From Abyssisolibacter fermentans (GTDB lineage: Bacteria > Bacillota > Clostridia > Tissierellales > MCWD3): DNA of 64,000 nt. Below are positions 27,270-36,641 of the stretch, one piece after another; position 1 is the first letter of the stretch, and the number at the start of each line of letters is the position of its first letter. The stretch is taken from contig NZ_LOHE01000038.1 in the NCBI RefSeq assembly GCF_001559865.1, positions 62,001 to 126,000 on the forward strand. The letters run 5' to 3'. The notes beneath the pieces were generated by a model. It searched no databases and was not told the origin of the DNA. It saw only the letters and a list, made by a program, of their open reading frames with translations. A program made the position numbers and the translations under genes.

Positions 27270-28403
27270 TTACTCCCAGGTAAATGAATACTCTTTGATT
27301 ACATCTTCATCAATATCAACACCAAGACCTGGTCTATCAGGAACAGTTACATAACCATTAACCGAACGAACTAGATTTCTGTCAAGATCTCGGAAGAATG
27401 GACTTAGACTGTTTGAATACTCCATAGTATCTCCATGCTGGAATGATGCAAGGCAATGCATTGTAGCTGAAAGTAGTACCCCTGATCCATAGTTATGTGG
27501 AATTAACTTACATGAATTAAGTTCAGCAAGCATATTGATTCTCTTCATCTCAGTAATACCACCACAGTTTGTTACATCTGGCTGCACAATTGCAGGACGT
27601 GCTATTCTCATAAAATCGTTGAATTCACGTACTGTTGTCAATGCTTCTCCTCCTGAGATTTTAGTCTTTACCTGTGATGCAAGCCTTCTATAGGATTCAT
27701 AATCTGTTGCTAAACAAGGTTCTTCAACCCATGCTAGATTGTATTGCTCCAATTTTTTCATTCTTGAAAGTGCAGTTCCATAATCAGGCCAAAGTTTGGA
27801 CACATCAACTGCTAAACCAACATCTTCACCTAATGCTTCACGTAATCTTCTTACACTTTCAATATCATATTTCTCTTCTAATCCAAATGGTGTGCCTCCA
27901 AATTTCAATGTGTCGAACCCACCATCTATAAGAGAACGTTTTGCAGTTTCCACTGTCTTATCTAAATCCTCGTAAGGAATAAAGGTTCCATAGGTCTTAA
28001 TCTTGTCCCTGTACTTTCCTCCAAGAAGCTGATACACTGGAACATTATAGTATTTTCCTGCAATATCCCATAAAGCTATATCTACTGCGCTTATCGCATG
28101 TATCCCTACACCTGAACGTCCATAATGTAAAGTTTTTAGATACATCTTATTCCAAAGTCTTTCAATATCCAGAGGATTTTCACCTATTAACAGATCTTTC
28201 AAGCTGTATGACAGATAGTGTGATGTGGGCATATCAAAAATCGTCTTGATAATTGCTGGATTTGAGTCTGTTTCCCCCCATCCAACTATCCCATTATCTG
28301 TTGTTATCTTTACCAATGAACAATCCATTCCCCATTCAACTTCTACATTTCCATCTTTAGGAGGAACCCTAAGTGCGAATACTTCAATTTTTGCTATTTT
28401 CAT
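27270..28403 (-). CDS. Enolase-superfamily enzyme (mandelate racemase/muconate lactonizing type)
   Basis: 377 residues. Metal ligands are the aspartate in LAVDVSKLW (about 195), the glutamate in WVEEPC (about 222) and the glutamate in ISGGEALTT (about 248). The Asp-His dyad is QPDVTNCGG (about 272) with IPHNYGSG (about 300), as in mandelate racemase. At the second-strand base position the sequence is TLKFGG, so only the first lysine of the KxK pair is kept. It therefore abstracts or returns an alpha proton of a carboxylate as racemase, epimerase or dehydratase. Co-transcription with a BCCT carrier suggests a betaine-like acid; 4-hydroxyproline betaine epimerase is a precedent for such a pairing. 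It is the first gene of the operon. Confidence 0.86.
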   Translation of the reverse strand: MKIAKIEVFALRVPPKDGNVEVEWGMDCSLVKITTDNGIVGWGETDSNPAIIKTIFDMPTSHYLSYSLKDLLIGENPLDIERLWNKMYLKTLHYGRSGVGIHAISAVDIALWDIAGKYYNVPVYQLLGGKYRDKIKTYGTFIPYEDLDKTVETAKRSLIDGGFDTLKFGGTPFGLEEKYDIESVRRLREALGEDVGLAVDVSKLWPDYGTALSRMKKLEQYNLAWVEEPCLATDYESYRRLASQVKTKISGGEALTTVREFNDFMRIARPAIVQPDVTNCGGITEMKRINMLAELNSCKLIPHNYGSGVLLSATMHCLASFQHGDTMEYSNSLSPFFRDLDRNLVRSVNGYVTVPDRPGLGVDIDEDVIKEYSFTWE

Positions 28404-28427
28404 ATCAGAATCTCCTTAATTTATTAT

Positions 28428-28439
28428 TTGGTTAACCAA
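28428..28439. promoter_or_regulatory. 12-bp palindrome at the operon start
   Basis: TTGGTTAACCAA, perfect, at or just after the predicted sigma-54 transcription start. It could be a repressor operator. Confidence 0.4.
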
Positions 28440-28449
28440 CTAATAATAA

Positions 28450-28467
28450 AAGCAATTATCGTACCAA
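28450..28467 (-). promoter_or_regulatory. Sigma-54 (-24/-12) promoter
   Basis: Minus strand TTGGTACGATAATTGCTT: GG at -24 and GC at -12 are exactly 12 bases apart, matching TTGGYACG-N4-TTGCW. It lies 47 bases before the enolase-superfamily start codon and faces it. The adjacent divergent gene encodes a sigma-54 activator. Confidence 0.85.
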
Positions 28468-28552
28468 CTTATAGATTACAGTTGTTACAACATAAAAATA
28501 CATAGTTTTACCAAAATTAATATAAAAATAATATTGTTATTGACAAAAATTC

Positions 28553-28564
28553 TATCAATTGATA
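28553..28564. promoter_or_regulatory. Candidate activator-binding site for the sigma-54 regulator
   Basis: Perfect palindrome TATCAATTGATA about 88 bases upstream of the -24 element, a usual distance for an enhancer-like site. A near copy, TGACAATTGATA, lies at 28735-28746. The interval to 29167 holds no gene I can support; a TTG-initiated frame at 28555-28779 has no ribosome binding site. Confidence 0.5.
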
Positions 28565-29167
28565 ATATTTTTATGAAGTCGAATCATTAATAATTCAGCA
28601 TATCGAATCTTTTTTGCATCAAAATAATTTTTTTTAATAAAGTGAAGCGAATCATTTTTGAAATGACTCAAAAATGAGATATATGTGTAATGAAACTTCG
28701 CACATAAAATATTAATTATTGAAAATTCGATATTTGACAATTGATAATCACCATATTTTTTTAATTCAGACACTAGCAAATAAGCATTTTTTGCAGGTGG
28801 TTAGGTAATGCTGATAGAAATGTATTGAAAAAGTCATCAAGTTGTTTATTAGTAGTGTTCATATACATAGAACCATTACTAAATACCATACTAAAAAATA
28901 AGGGAAAAATGAATTACAGGATAATCTTTGGACTTATAAGCATTATAAGTTTTTAATAATGAATAATAATAATTATTATTAGAAAACCTTCTGATTGAAT
29001 TTTTTATATTATTATCATTTTGGTTGTTTTGTGGTGATTCAATTTTATCAAAAGTGAAGGTTACATGCTTTTTTTGTCAAATATTATTGCATTTCAAAGT
29101 TCATAAACATTTTATTTAATGCAAAGTTTCAGTGTGTAATTTAAATATCAATGTATGGAGGTTAACT

Positions 29168-30505
29168 ATGAATAAAAGCGACATTTTCAGGATACTTGAT
29201 AATATGTATGATGAATTTTTAGTCTATGATAACAATTACAATATTTTATATATCAATAAAGCTTGCCAGCGTCACTACGGTGGAAAATCAAGTGAATTTA
29301 TTGGAAAAAACTTTTATGATATTATGCCAAGATATTGGAAAGAACCTGCTGTATTGCCAGCAGTATACAAAGAGAAACAGATTTACACATCGAAATCAAT
29401 TACACAAATCGGCGTCACTATTACTACTATAGCTGTTCCTATTTTTGATAAGAATGGCGAAATAGAATTCGTTGTAATGAATGTAAGAGATGATATAAAT
29501 GAAAACAATTTATACAACACAACTGGACAATTTATCAAAAACCTTGATGATGCAATAAATACTGAGGGAATCATTTGTGCAAGTAAAAAAATGAAAATTC
29601 TTAATGCAGATATCAATCGTATTAGCAATGTAAAAGCACCATGTATTCTGTACGGAGAAACAGGTGTTGGAAAATCTATGTTAGCAAAATACATGCATGA
29701 AAGAAGTGATAGAAGCGATAAGAAATTTGTTGCAATTAATTGCGCTGCCATCCCTGAAACACTAATTGAAAGTGAGTTATTTGGATATGTAAAAGGTGCA
29801 TTTACAGGTGCAAATGCTACTGGAAAAGAGGGATTGATAAAAACGGCTGATGGTGGAACCTTATTTCTTGATGAAATTGGAGAAATCAGCCAAGGAGTAC
29901 AGGTAAAGTTGCTTCATTTTTTACAGGAGGGAGAAATACTTCCAATAGGGGGGAATACACCAATTAAAGTGGATGTAAAAATAATTACAGCTACCAACAA
30001 AAATTTATCTTTAATGGTTAAGCAAAATAGATTCAGACAAGATTTATATTTTAGACTCAGTGTAATAGAAATGACAGTGCCACCCCTTAGAGAAAGAAAA
30101 GAAGATATTTCTGCACTTACCTACTTTTTCCTAAATGAGTTTTGCAAAATTTACAACGTAACTCATGAATTATCCAATGAAGCTTTAGAACTATTATCCC
30201 AATACTCATGGCCAGGCAATGTCCGTCAGCTAAGACACGTAATTGAACGACTTGTAATAATGACACGGAATGTACTAATTACTGAAGAAGATCTTCCAAA
30301 AGGAATCTATAATTTTGGACCAAGTTCTGATGAAATAGAAATTGATACAGAAAACTTGTCGCATAAAGATATAATGGAAAACTTCGAACGACAATTAATT
30401 ATCTCCAAATATAAAAACAATCCTTCATCAAGAAAACTTGCAGAAGCATTAAAAATAAATCAGAGTAAAGCTGTAAGACTTATCCAGAAATATATACAGT
30501 CATAG
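29168..30505 (+). CDS. Sigma-54-dependent transcriptional activator (PAS-AAA+-HTH)
   Basis: About 445 residues: PAS sensor (1-115, ILDNMYDEFLVYDNNYNILYI-type start), AAA+ domain with Walker A GETGVGKS, the sigma-54 contact loop GAFTGA in YVKGAFTGAN, and Walker B GGTLFLDEIGE. The R-finger region follows (RFRQDLYFRLSV), and then a Fis-type HTH at the end (PSSRKLAEALKINQSKAVRLIQ). The GAFTGA motif is intact, so it can open sigma-54 promoters. I use ATG 29168 because GGAGG lies six bases upstream. It is divergent from the enolase-BCCT-cupin operon and probably activates it when the PAS domain binds a ligand. Confidence 0.94.
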   Translation: MNKSDIFRILDNMYDEFLVYDNNYNILYINKACQRHYGGKSSEFIGKNFYDIMPRYWKEPAVLPAVYKEKQIYTSKSITQIGVTITTIAVPIFDKNGEIEFVVMNVRDDINENNLYNTTGQFIKNLDDAINTEGIICASKKMKILNADINRISNVKAPCILYGETGVGKSMLAKYMHERSDRSDKKFVAINCAAIPETLIESELFGYVKGAFTGANATGKEGLIKTADGGTLFLDEIGEISQGVQVKLLHFLQEGEILPIGGNTPIKVDVKIITATNKNLSLMVKQNRFRQDLYFRLSVIEMTVPPLRERKEDISALTYFFLNEFCKIYNVTHELSNEALELLSQYSWPGNVRQLRHVIERLVIMTRNVLITEEDLPKGIYNFGPSSDEIEIDTENLSHKDIMENFERQLIISKYKNNPSSRKLAEALKINQSKAVRLIQKYIQS

Positions 30506-30763
30506 TTTTTTATAAATCATCATATCCTTGCTATTTGTTTATATCTGAGAATAAAAAAACGATAATCTAATTTTTCATATACTCATACATTGCATTGCTA
30601 GGGAACGGTTTAGAGTAACCTCTCAAGTCTCTACTTATTAACTAAGCAACTAAACAGAAGGTTTTGTGTTGGTATTTTTCAATTTAATATTTTCACCCTT
30701 ATTGTATATAATATGACATTTACAAAAAACATTAACCGTTCTCTCATTTTTTGAGATATTAAA

Positions 30764-30796
30764 TGGTAGTAATAGTCTAAGAGACTATTACTACCA
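30764..30796. terminator. Terminator hairpin between convergent genes
   Basis: Perfect 15-bp stem TGGTAGTAATAGTCT with a 3-base loop, downstream of the NhaC gene (minus) and beyond the activator gene (plus). No other feature is seen in 30506-30827. Confidence 0.75.
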
Positions 30797-30827
30797 AGAA
30801 AATAATGTCAGTTATATATTACGCTAT

Positions 30828-32402
30828 TTATTCCACCGATACAGGTTGTACGCCAAAAGCAGCGTCATCAGTCCTTTTACCCACAAAGCGGATAATTAAC
30901 CAACAAACAACTAAACCAGCAGTAATACTAATCCAACTTGGTACACCCAATCCTGCAGGTATACAACCAAAGATGATGGAAACCCCAGCGGCGGTCAAAG
31001 CATATGGTAACTGAGTCATACAATGGTCCATATGATCGACACCAGAAGCCATAGATGAAAGAACAAGTGACTCTGAAATAGGTGAAATATGATCACCCAT
31101 GGTAGAAGCAGTGAAAACTGCACCTATTGTCGCAAGTACTGGAGCTCCAAGACCTGTGGCAGCTGGTATAGCTAATGGCATAACCAAAGCCATTGTTCCC
31201 CAAGATGAACCAGTAGCAAAACCCATAAGGCCAGAAATAACAAATACGACTGTTGGTAAAGCCCAACCAGGGAAATTGGACTCAACTAATGCTGTAACAA
31301 TATAATTAGCAGTGCCCAAGGACTTACAAACATTAGCAAGTGTCCAAGCTAAAACCATGAATACAATTGTGAATACGAGAGACTTCATGCCGCCAATCCA
31401 AGTATCATTTATTTCAGAAAAAGTCATCATTTTTTGAACAAGCATCATAATAGCAAGAACAATAGTAGCAGCAAGTACGCCAACAGTCATCATCCAAAGA
31501 GTACTAGCAGAAGCAAAAACTGAAAGCAAACCATCGGCAGCCATTTTTTCCATACCGCCACCAGTAATAAAGAACCCGATGAACATAATTACAAACATAG
31601 TAATCATTGGAACAAAGAAATTTATAGCACGCAGAGTTGCACCTTCTGGAGCACAATATTCTTTATCATCTATACCACCCATTGGAGTAGAATCTGGTCG
31701 AAATGTATGTCCAGTAGTGATAGCACGTTTTTCAGCTTCATACATTTTGCCAAAGTCACGATTCTGCATACAAATAAAGTATATGAAAGCAACACTGAAA
31801 AGACCATAAAAACGATAAGGAATAGATTTAACAAATAACGTATATGCACCTTCATTCATTCCAACTGCAGTAACGGCGGTACCAACAATTGCTACCTGAT
31901 AAGCGGTCCATCCAGAAATAGGTGATAGAGCAGTAATTCCAGTTCCACAACCAGCAACAATATAGCTCAATTTTTCTCTAGATATTCTTAATCTATCAGT
32001 AATTGGACGCATTACCACGCCAGTTAGAATCATACTTGTATAATCGCTAAAAAACAACAAAGAGCTAAATAAACAAGTTACTATTGTTCCACGACTACGT
32101 GAAGTAATAAACTTAACAGCGCTACGAGCTATCGCTTGCATGCCGCCAGATTTACCTAAAAGAGCAATATATCCTCCCAATAAAAATGTAAATAACAAGA
32201 TGCTGGCATTCCAGCTATTACCCACAGTATCGCTTATAGTAGTTATTATATTTGCAAAGGCTATTATCGGGTTTCCTCCAACTAAAACAATAATGCCAAC
32301 AAAAGCACCAATTGATAATGATATTATTACTTGTCTAGTAATAATACAAAGTGCTATTGCAACAATTGGGGGAAGTAAAGATAACATTCCGAAATTTTCC
32401 AT
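30828..32402 (-). CDS. Na+/H+ antiporter NhaC family
   Basis: 524 residues with about 12 membrane spans. It has the NhaC/DASS-type ends GSSWGTMALVMPLAIP and GDHISPISESLVLSSMASG, the characteristic paired GSSWGT and GDxxSPxS(D/E)T motifs of this family, and FFSDYTSMILTG in the first half. By family it exchanges Na+ for H+, malate/lactate or an organic cation. The substrate is uncertain because many clostridial NhaC paralogues sit beside amino acid genes. AAGGAGAG precedes ATG. Confidence 0.88.
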   Translation of the reverse strand: MENFGMLSLLPPIVAIALCIITRQVIISLSIGAFVGIIVLVGGNPIIAFANIITTISDTVGNSWNASILLFTFLLGGYIALLGKSGGMQAIARSAVKFITSRSRGTIVTCLFSSLLFFSDYTSMILTGVVMRPITDRLRISREKLSYIVAGCGTGITALSPISGWTAYQVAIVGTAVTAVGMNEGAYTLFVKSIPYRFYGLFSVAFIYFICMQNRDFGKMYEAEKRAITTGHTFRPDSTPMGGIDDKEYCAPEGATLRAINFFVPMITMFVIMFIGFFITGGGMEKMAADGLLSVFASASTLWMMTVGVLAATIVLAIMMLVQKMMTFSEINDTWIGGMKSLVFTIVFMVLAWTLANVCKSLGTANYIVTALVESNFPGWALPTVVFVISGLMGFATGSSWGTMALVMPLAIPAATGLGAPVLATIGAVFTASTMGDHISPISESLVLSSMASGVDHMDHCMTQLPYALTAAGVSIIFGCIPAGLGVPSWISITAGLVVCWLIIRFVGKRTDDAAFGVQPVSVE

Positions 32403-32693
32403 TAATTTTCTCTCCTTTTTTATATTTTGTCATTAAGTAAACAATAATGTCACTTTAATAACCTAGTTTCAATTATGTTGAAGCTTTCTTTGTGTCCAAC
32501 CAAAAATAATTTTTGTTCTATAAAAATCATCTTAACATTTGACTTTGAAAAATTAGTATGTTAAAATAATCATGGATATTAATGTATTTTTTGCATATAA
32601 TACCATGGCAACACTTTTATTGTATGAGCCAGTAAATAATTTTGCTCTGACCTAAAATTATTTACAGACTCAATCAACATATAGTATTTATTT

Positions 32694-32885
32694 TACATTG
32701 CATCTGATTAGAGGTTTTTCCCATCTTTTATTCGCTTTTTTTTGGATTCCTTTAATCAGATGTACATTTTTTTTGAATAAATTTTTAAACCACGCTTGCG
32801 GTTTTAAGAATTCTTCAATAGTTAATTTCTTCTTAGGTTTATAGCTCAATCTTCAATCTCCATTCTCTATCTTTAACTTCTGACA
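32694..32885 (-). pseudogene. C-terminal remnant of a 2-oxoacid:ferredoxin oxidoreductase beta subunit
   Basis: Leftward frames read EVKDREWRL and, after a frameshift near 32850, LSYKPKKKLTIEEFLKPQ followed by FKNLFKK, a pattern I recognise as the end of PorB-type beta subunits (YDPKKKLPVEEFLKPQGRFRHLF-like). No start or TPP domain is present. The rest of 32403-32948 holds only the NhaC leader. Confidence 0.55.
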
Positions 32886-32948
32886 TTTGCTATGCCATTA
32901 GATTTTTAACATACTGATCATATTCAACCTTTTTTTGATATTAATTGT

Positions 32949-34103
32949 TTAAATTTGATCTAAAGCTTTTTTAAGATCTTCTATTAAATCTTCAGCTCTT
33001 TCAAGACCAACTGCTATTCTTGTCAATCCACTTTTTTCTACTTGAATTAAAGTATGAGCTTCACCCAAACTAGTACCAATAGTGCATATTTCCAAATTGT
33101 TTAATACTTTATAGCTAGCCTCATGTTGTGACAAACCATTTAAGCCATCTTTTATATTGAAGGATACAATTCCTCCACCCAATCCATTCATTTGTTTTTT
33201 GAACAATTCATGTTGTGGATGAGATTCTAATGCTGGATATATAACATTTTTTACCTTTGGATGTCCTTCTAAGAAAGTAGCAATTTTTAGAGCACTATCA
33301 CAATGTTTTCTTACTCTCATATCTAGAGTCATCATGCCTCTCATAATAAGCCATGCATTAAAAGGAGGTAATGAAGCACCAGTGAAACAAGTCATACCTG
33401 GATCTTTAATTTTATCAATTAACTCTTTAGAACCAATTACTGCACCACCTAATGTATCTCCATGACCATTTATATATTTAGTAAGACTATGAACAACAAG
33501 GTCTGCTCCAAGCTTTAATGCTTGTTGTATTGGAGCTGGTGCAAAGGTACTATCTACCACTAATAAAATATCTTTTCCATTAAGAATTTTAGAAACAGCT
33601 TCAATATCTACTAAATCCAGTGAAGGATTTAATGGTGTTTCAAAGTAAACTAGTTTTGTGTTTTCTTTTATGCTTTTTTCAACATTACCTGGATCTGTAG
33701 CATCAATAAAAGTTACATCCACACCAATCTTCACGAGTAACTCTTTCATTAAAATGTCAGTATGGAAAAACACTCCTTCAGAACATATTATATGATCTCC
33801 AGACTTCAAAAGAGTTAAAAGAGTTGAGCAAATTGCTCCCATTCCTGAAGCAGCTGTTAATGTACTTTCTCCACCTTCAATAATAGCAAGCTTTTTCTCT
33901 AATTCAATTAAATTTGGGTTGCCTTCTCTAGAATACATATAATTATTTTCATCCCAAAATTCATCCTTTTGCTTCACTGTATCAAAACCGAATGTTGCAG
34001 TTTGATAAATTGGTGAAGCAAGTACTCTAGTAGTTGGGTCTACTCTATGACCACAATGTATTATTTTAGTTTCAAACCCTTTGTTTTCTAATTTTTTTTC
34101 CAT
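32949..34103 (-). CDS. PLP-dependent methionine gamma-lyase/cystathionine lyase-type enzyme
   Basis: 384 residues. N-terminal IYQTATFGFDTV and YSREGNPNLIELEKKLA, the family's substrate and phosphate arm; PLP lysine in VHSLTKYINGHGDTLGG near 205; aspartate of VDSTFAPAP near 180. The pattern is closer to methionine gamma-lyase (MegL) than the paralogue at 8348. By family it cleaves methionine or homocysteine to a 2-oxoacid, thiol and ammonia, which would feed the oxidoreductase pathway at 52-58 kb. The YheO/DauR-like regulator upstream reads in the same direction. Confidence 0.85.
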   Translation of the reverse strand: MEKKLENKGFETKIIHCGHRVDPTTRVLASPIYQTATFGFDTVKQKDEFWDENNYMYSREGNPNLIELEKKLAIIEGGESTLTAASGMGAICSTLLTLLKSGDHIICSEGVFFHTDILMKELLVKIGVDVTFIDATDPGNVEKSIKENTKLVYFETPLNPSLDLVDIEAVSKILNGKDILLVVDSTFAPAPIQQALKLGADLVVHSLTKYINGHGDTLGGAVIGSKELIDKIKDPGMTCFTGASLPPFNAWLIMRGMMTLDMRVRKHCDSALKIATFLEGHPKVKNVIYPALESHPQHELFKKQMNGLGGGIVSFNIKDGLNGLSQHEASYKVLNNLEICTIGTSLGEAHTLIQVEKSGLTRIAVGLERAEDLIEDLKKALDQI

Positions 34104-34624
34104 TTTTCTACCTCCAAAAAAATTACTATAATTTATTAATCCTTTAAAGCGTCTTAGGTAATCTACTTATTTTTCTACACAAGTGCGAGTTGACTGACTC
34201 TCCTTAAAATACTTTATAACTCATTTATTTTAGAAATATTATTTATATCTGTTATAAATATTGTTAATTTTATTACTTCGTTGAGAGTAAACCCTATTAC
34301 ACTACGTAAATTTAAGATTTCCAATTACTTGTCTAATCTAATCTTTTATAACCCACCTACAATCTTTTCATTGCTGGATTAATGACAATCTGACCTTATG
34401 TAAATAGAAATCTCTTACCTTAGCAGATTAAAAATATGGTCCTACTACTTTTGGACAAAATCAGTTTCTTATCTTTTACATAAATCATCACCTCCTCTCA
34501 ACTACCTTTTAAACAAATCATTGTTTACTTATTGAGAAAAATTTTATTGAAGCTTGATTCTATTGTAAATTATTGATATCAATTTCAATATTTAATAAAT
34601 ATATAAATTTAGCTCTTCCTGTCT
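34104..34624. other. Intergenic region, no supported feature
   Basis: 521 bases between the lyase gene and its upstream regulator gene. I see no riboswitch consensus, no convincing frame and only weak promoter-like sequence. Confidence 0.4.
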
Positions 34625-35311
34625 TTACAGTTCATTAGGCTTATAGGAACCTATGCTTCTATAAACTGTCGTTTCTGAAACTTCTAATTTCTGAGATACA
34701 ACCTTAACACTTCCTTTTATTAGGAAAAAGCCTTTTTTATCTAACTCAGAAATAATTTCCTTTTTCTCATCAAGTGTCATTCGATTAACAGGTACAGCTA
34801 TATGTGAAAGAGCTTCATTTATCATATGGTGTGCAACATCTTCGATGGAATCATACAAAGCTTCAGATATATCCTTCTTATTTGGAACTGATGTCAAATT
34901 ATAACTCGGTATTACTTTTTGACCTATAAGAAATTCTTGTAAGTAATCACTAAAAAACTTTGCTTTTGTAACGTCTATATTCACACACATCATGGCTATT
35001 ATTTTATCATCATCATCCTTAATAAAATAAGTTGCCGATCTGATAATCTTTCCATCAATTGTTTTGCTTGTATAATTTACAAAATATTCATCATCAGTAT
35101 ATTCATTTTCCTTTAATATTCTTAAACCTAAATCTGTAATTGATCCTCCAATTTTTCTTCCTGAAAAATTATTTCTAATATAAATAATTGATTTTTCAAC
35201 ACTCTCAACATCATGTATTACTATTTCATACTCTTTACCTAGAAAATCGGCCCAGAAATCTGTTGTTTTGATATAACCCTTTAGAACTTCCTCTTTGCTT
35301 CTTTTTCCCAT
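34625..35311 (-). CDS. YheO/DauR-like PAS-HTH transcriptional regulator
   Basis: 228 residues. An N-terminal PAS_6-like domain (TDFWADFLGKEYEIVIHDV, with ATYFIKDDDDKIIAMMCVNID) and a C-terminal HTH of about 60 residues (LDEKKEIISELDKKGFFLIKG, then VSQKLEVSETTVYRSI). DauR represses D-arginine catabolism and related proteins sense small molecules. Here the downstream PLP lyase on the same strand is the probable target. AAGGAGG precedes ATG. Confidence 0.85.
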   Translation of the reverse strand: MGKRSKEEVLKGYIKTTDFWADFLGKEYEIVIHDVESVEKSIIYIRNNFSGRKIGGSITDLGLRILKENEYTDDEYFVNYTSKTIDGKIIRSATYFIKDDDDKIIAMMCVNIDVTKAKFFSDYLQEFLIGQKVIPSYNLTSVPNKKDISEALYDSIEDVAHHMINEALSHIAVPVNRMTLDEKKEIISELDKKGFFLIKGSVKVVSQKLEVSETTVYRSIGSYKPNEL

Positions 35312-35829
35312 GATAACCTCCTTTTTTATTACTGAAAAATTAAATATTTAAATCCTTTATTAAACTCTAAAAAGCTCAAATAATCGGAGCTTTTTTTGAT
35401 GAGATTTTTTACATGACTCATTAATCCAAATATATTTCGTGTAAAACTTTGCTCTGAAAAATATTTTTTTTCAGATAATTTTTTATCCAATATAATAATA
35501 TAATATTTTTTGTCTGATTGCAAATATTTTTTCCTGAAATAAATTTTTTTCAGTCAATCATATTAATTGTTTTGTTTTTAAAATATTTCATATTTATTTA
35601 AAACATAGTATTCATGATATACTTTAAATTTAATGACATACTAATTTTAAAATAATTTTCCTGTGCTATTTAGCACACTTTTTGTCGTAATTTATAGAAT
35701 CGTTGTATAAATCATGGTATAATATGGACATTAATATCGAACTTTTTAAAAATAGACCAAACAGGAAGACAATTGAATTCGATATGAATCTTTGTATAAA
35801 ATATTTTATTTAAATGGAGGTTTTTTGTT
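35312..35829. other. Intergenic region, no supported feature
   Basis: Very A+T-rich. A 64-codon frame at 35329-35523 has no ribosome binding site. A TATAAT at about 35719 may belong to the promoter of the downstream gene. Confidence 0.35.
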
Positions 35830-36228
35830 ATGCGTGTTATTGCAAATGATGAAAAGAATAATCCGGGAATTTATGATGTTAATAGTTTTTACTTTACAGG
35901 TGAACGAATAATCTGTGATATTGATGCTTACAATTATATTTGTATTTCAGTAAAAAATGGGAAATTCAACAAAGAAAATTTTATGACACTGTTAAATAAA
36001 ATGCTAAAAGAAAATGCAGTAAACTTTATAGGTACCAATGCTTATATAAAGAGAAATACTAATGAAGTGGAAGTTGATTTGAAATCAATATCTACTGAAT
36101 ACGAAATGAAAGTTGATATTAGTAGCGTATCAGTTGATGAATATAATAGATCTGTATACATAAACAATAACAATCCTATACAAGTTTCCATGCAAGAACC
36201 TATAAGTGTTAAGATAGAGGCAGAATAG
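35830..36228 (+). CDS. Hypothetical protein
   Basis: 132 residues, soluble, acidic, with no recognised domain, signal peptide or membrane segment. TGGAGG lies nine bases before ATG, so it is probably translated. The C-terminal part repeats short strands (SVYINNNNPIQVSMQEPISV), suggesting a beta-rich fold. It is isolated between non-coding stretches. Confidence 0.6.
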   Translation: MRVIANDEKNNPGIYDVNSFYFTGERIICDIDAYNYICISVKNGKFNKENFMTLLNKMLKENAVNFIGTNAYIKRNTNEVEVDLKSISTEYEMKVDISSVSVDEYNRSVYINNNNPIQVSMQEPISVKIEAE

Positions 36229-36641
36229 ATTTGAATATGTATTAACATATTTTATATGGCAAGAAAAACTAATTTAGTGGTCTTGACAAATCTATTTATT
36301 ATGAAGCGTCGAAACAGTAATATATAACATCACGTATGCTCAATGGCAACTTATATTTGGGTCCTAATTCTAGCTTAGTTTTATGAAATAAGTATAAGTA
36401 ACATTCTCAGAGATATAAAAAAATAAAAAAGCTCTTGAAAAGGAAGTTGTAACTGACGAAAATAGATTAAAATCTTTACATGAAGAATAGAATAAAGTTG
36501 CAAGGGGACGATTTGAAGAACCGCCTTAATAAGTATGCTGTAAGGTTTATGTTGGATATTTTTTCATCCAGCATTTTTATCCTTTTTGTAGTATATCTGT
36601 TGTTTTATGCAAACAAATGAACCGTCCCCTTGTTTGCAAAA
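36229..36641. other. Intergenic region with gene fragment, hairpin and REP copy
   Basis: A plus-strand fragment KALEKEVVTDENRLKSLHEE (about 36427-36490) of unknown parentage. A hairpin TGTTGGAT/ATCCAGCA (about 36550-36573) with a T-rich tail. The REP-like repeat at 36610-36638. Confidence 0.4.
36610..36638 (+). repeat. REP-like repeat
   Basis: GCAAACAAATGAACCGTCCC then CTTGTTTGC; terminal GCAAACAA/TTGTTTGC are complementary. Sits immediately after the GH4 gene. Confidence 0.8.

Noticed and set aside
28555-28779. 74-codon minus-strand frame
   Set aside because: TTG start without a ribosome binding site, in an AT-rich control region; no recognisable domain.
34455-34495. Short frame after an AGGAGG on the minus strand upstream of the PLP lyase
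   Set aside because: Spacing to its ATG is only two bases, the alternative ATG is followed at once by TAA, and no conserved features support it as a leader peptide.
35329-35523. 64-codon minus-strand frame
   Set aside because: No ribosome binding site and low-complexity, AT-driven composition.
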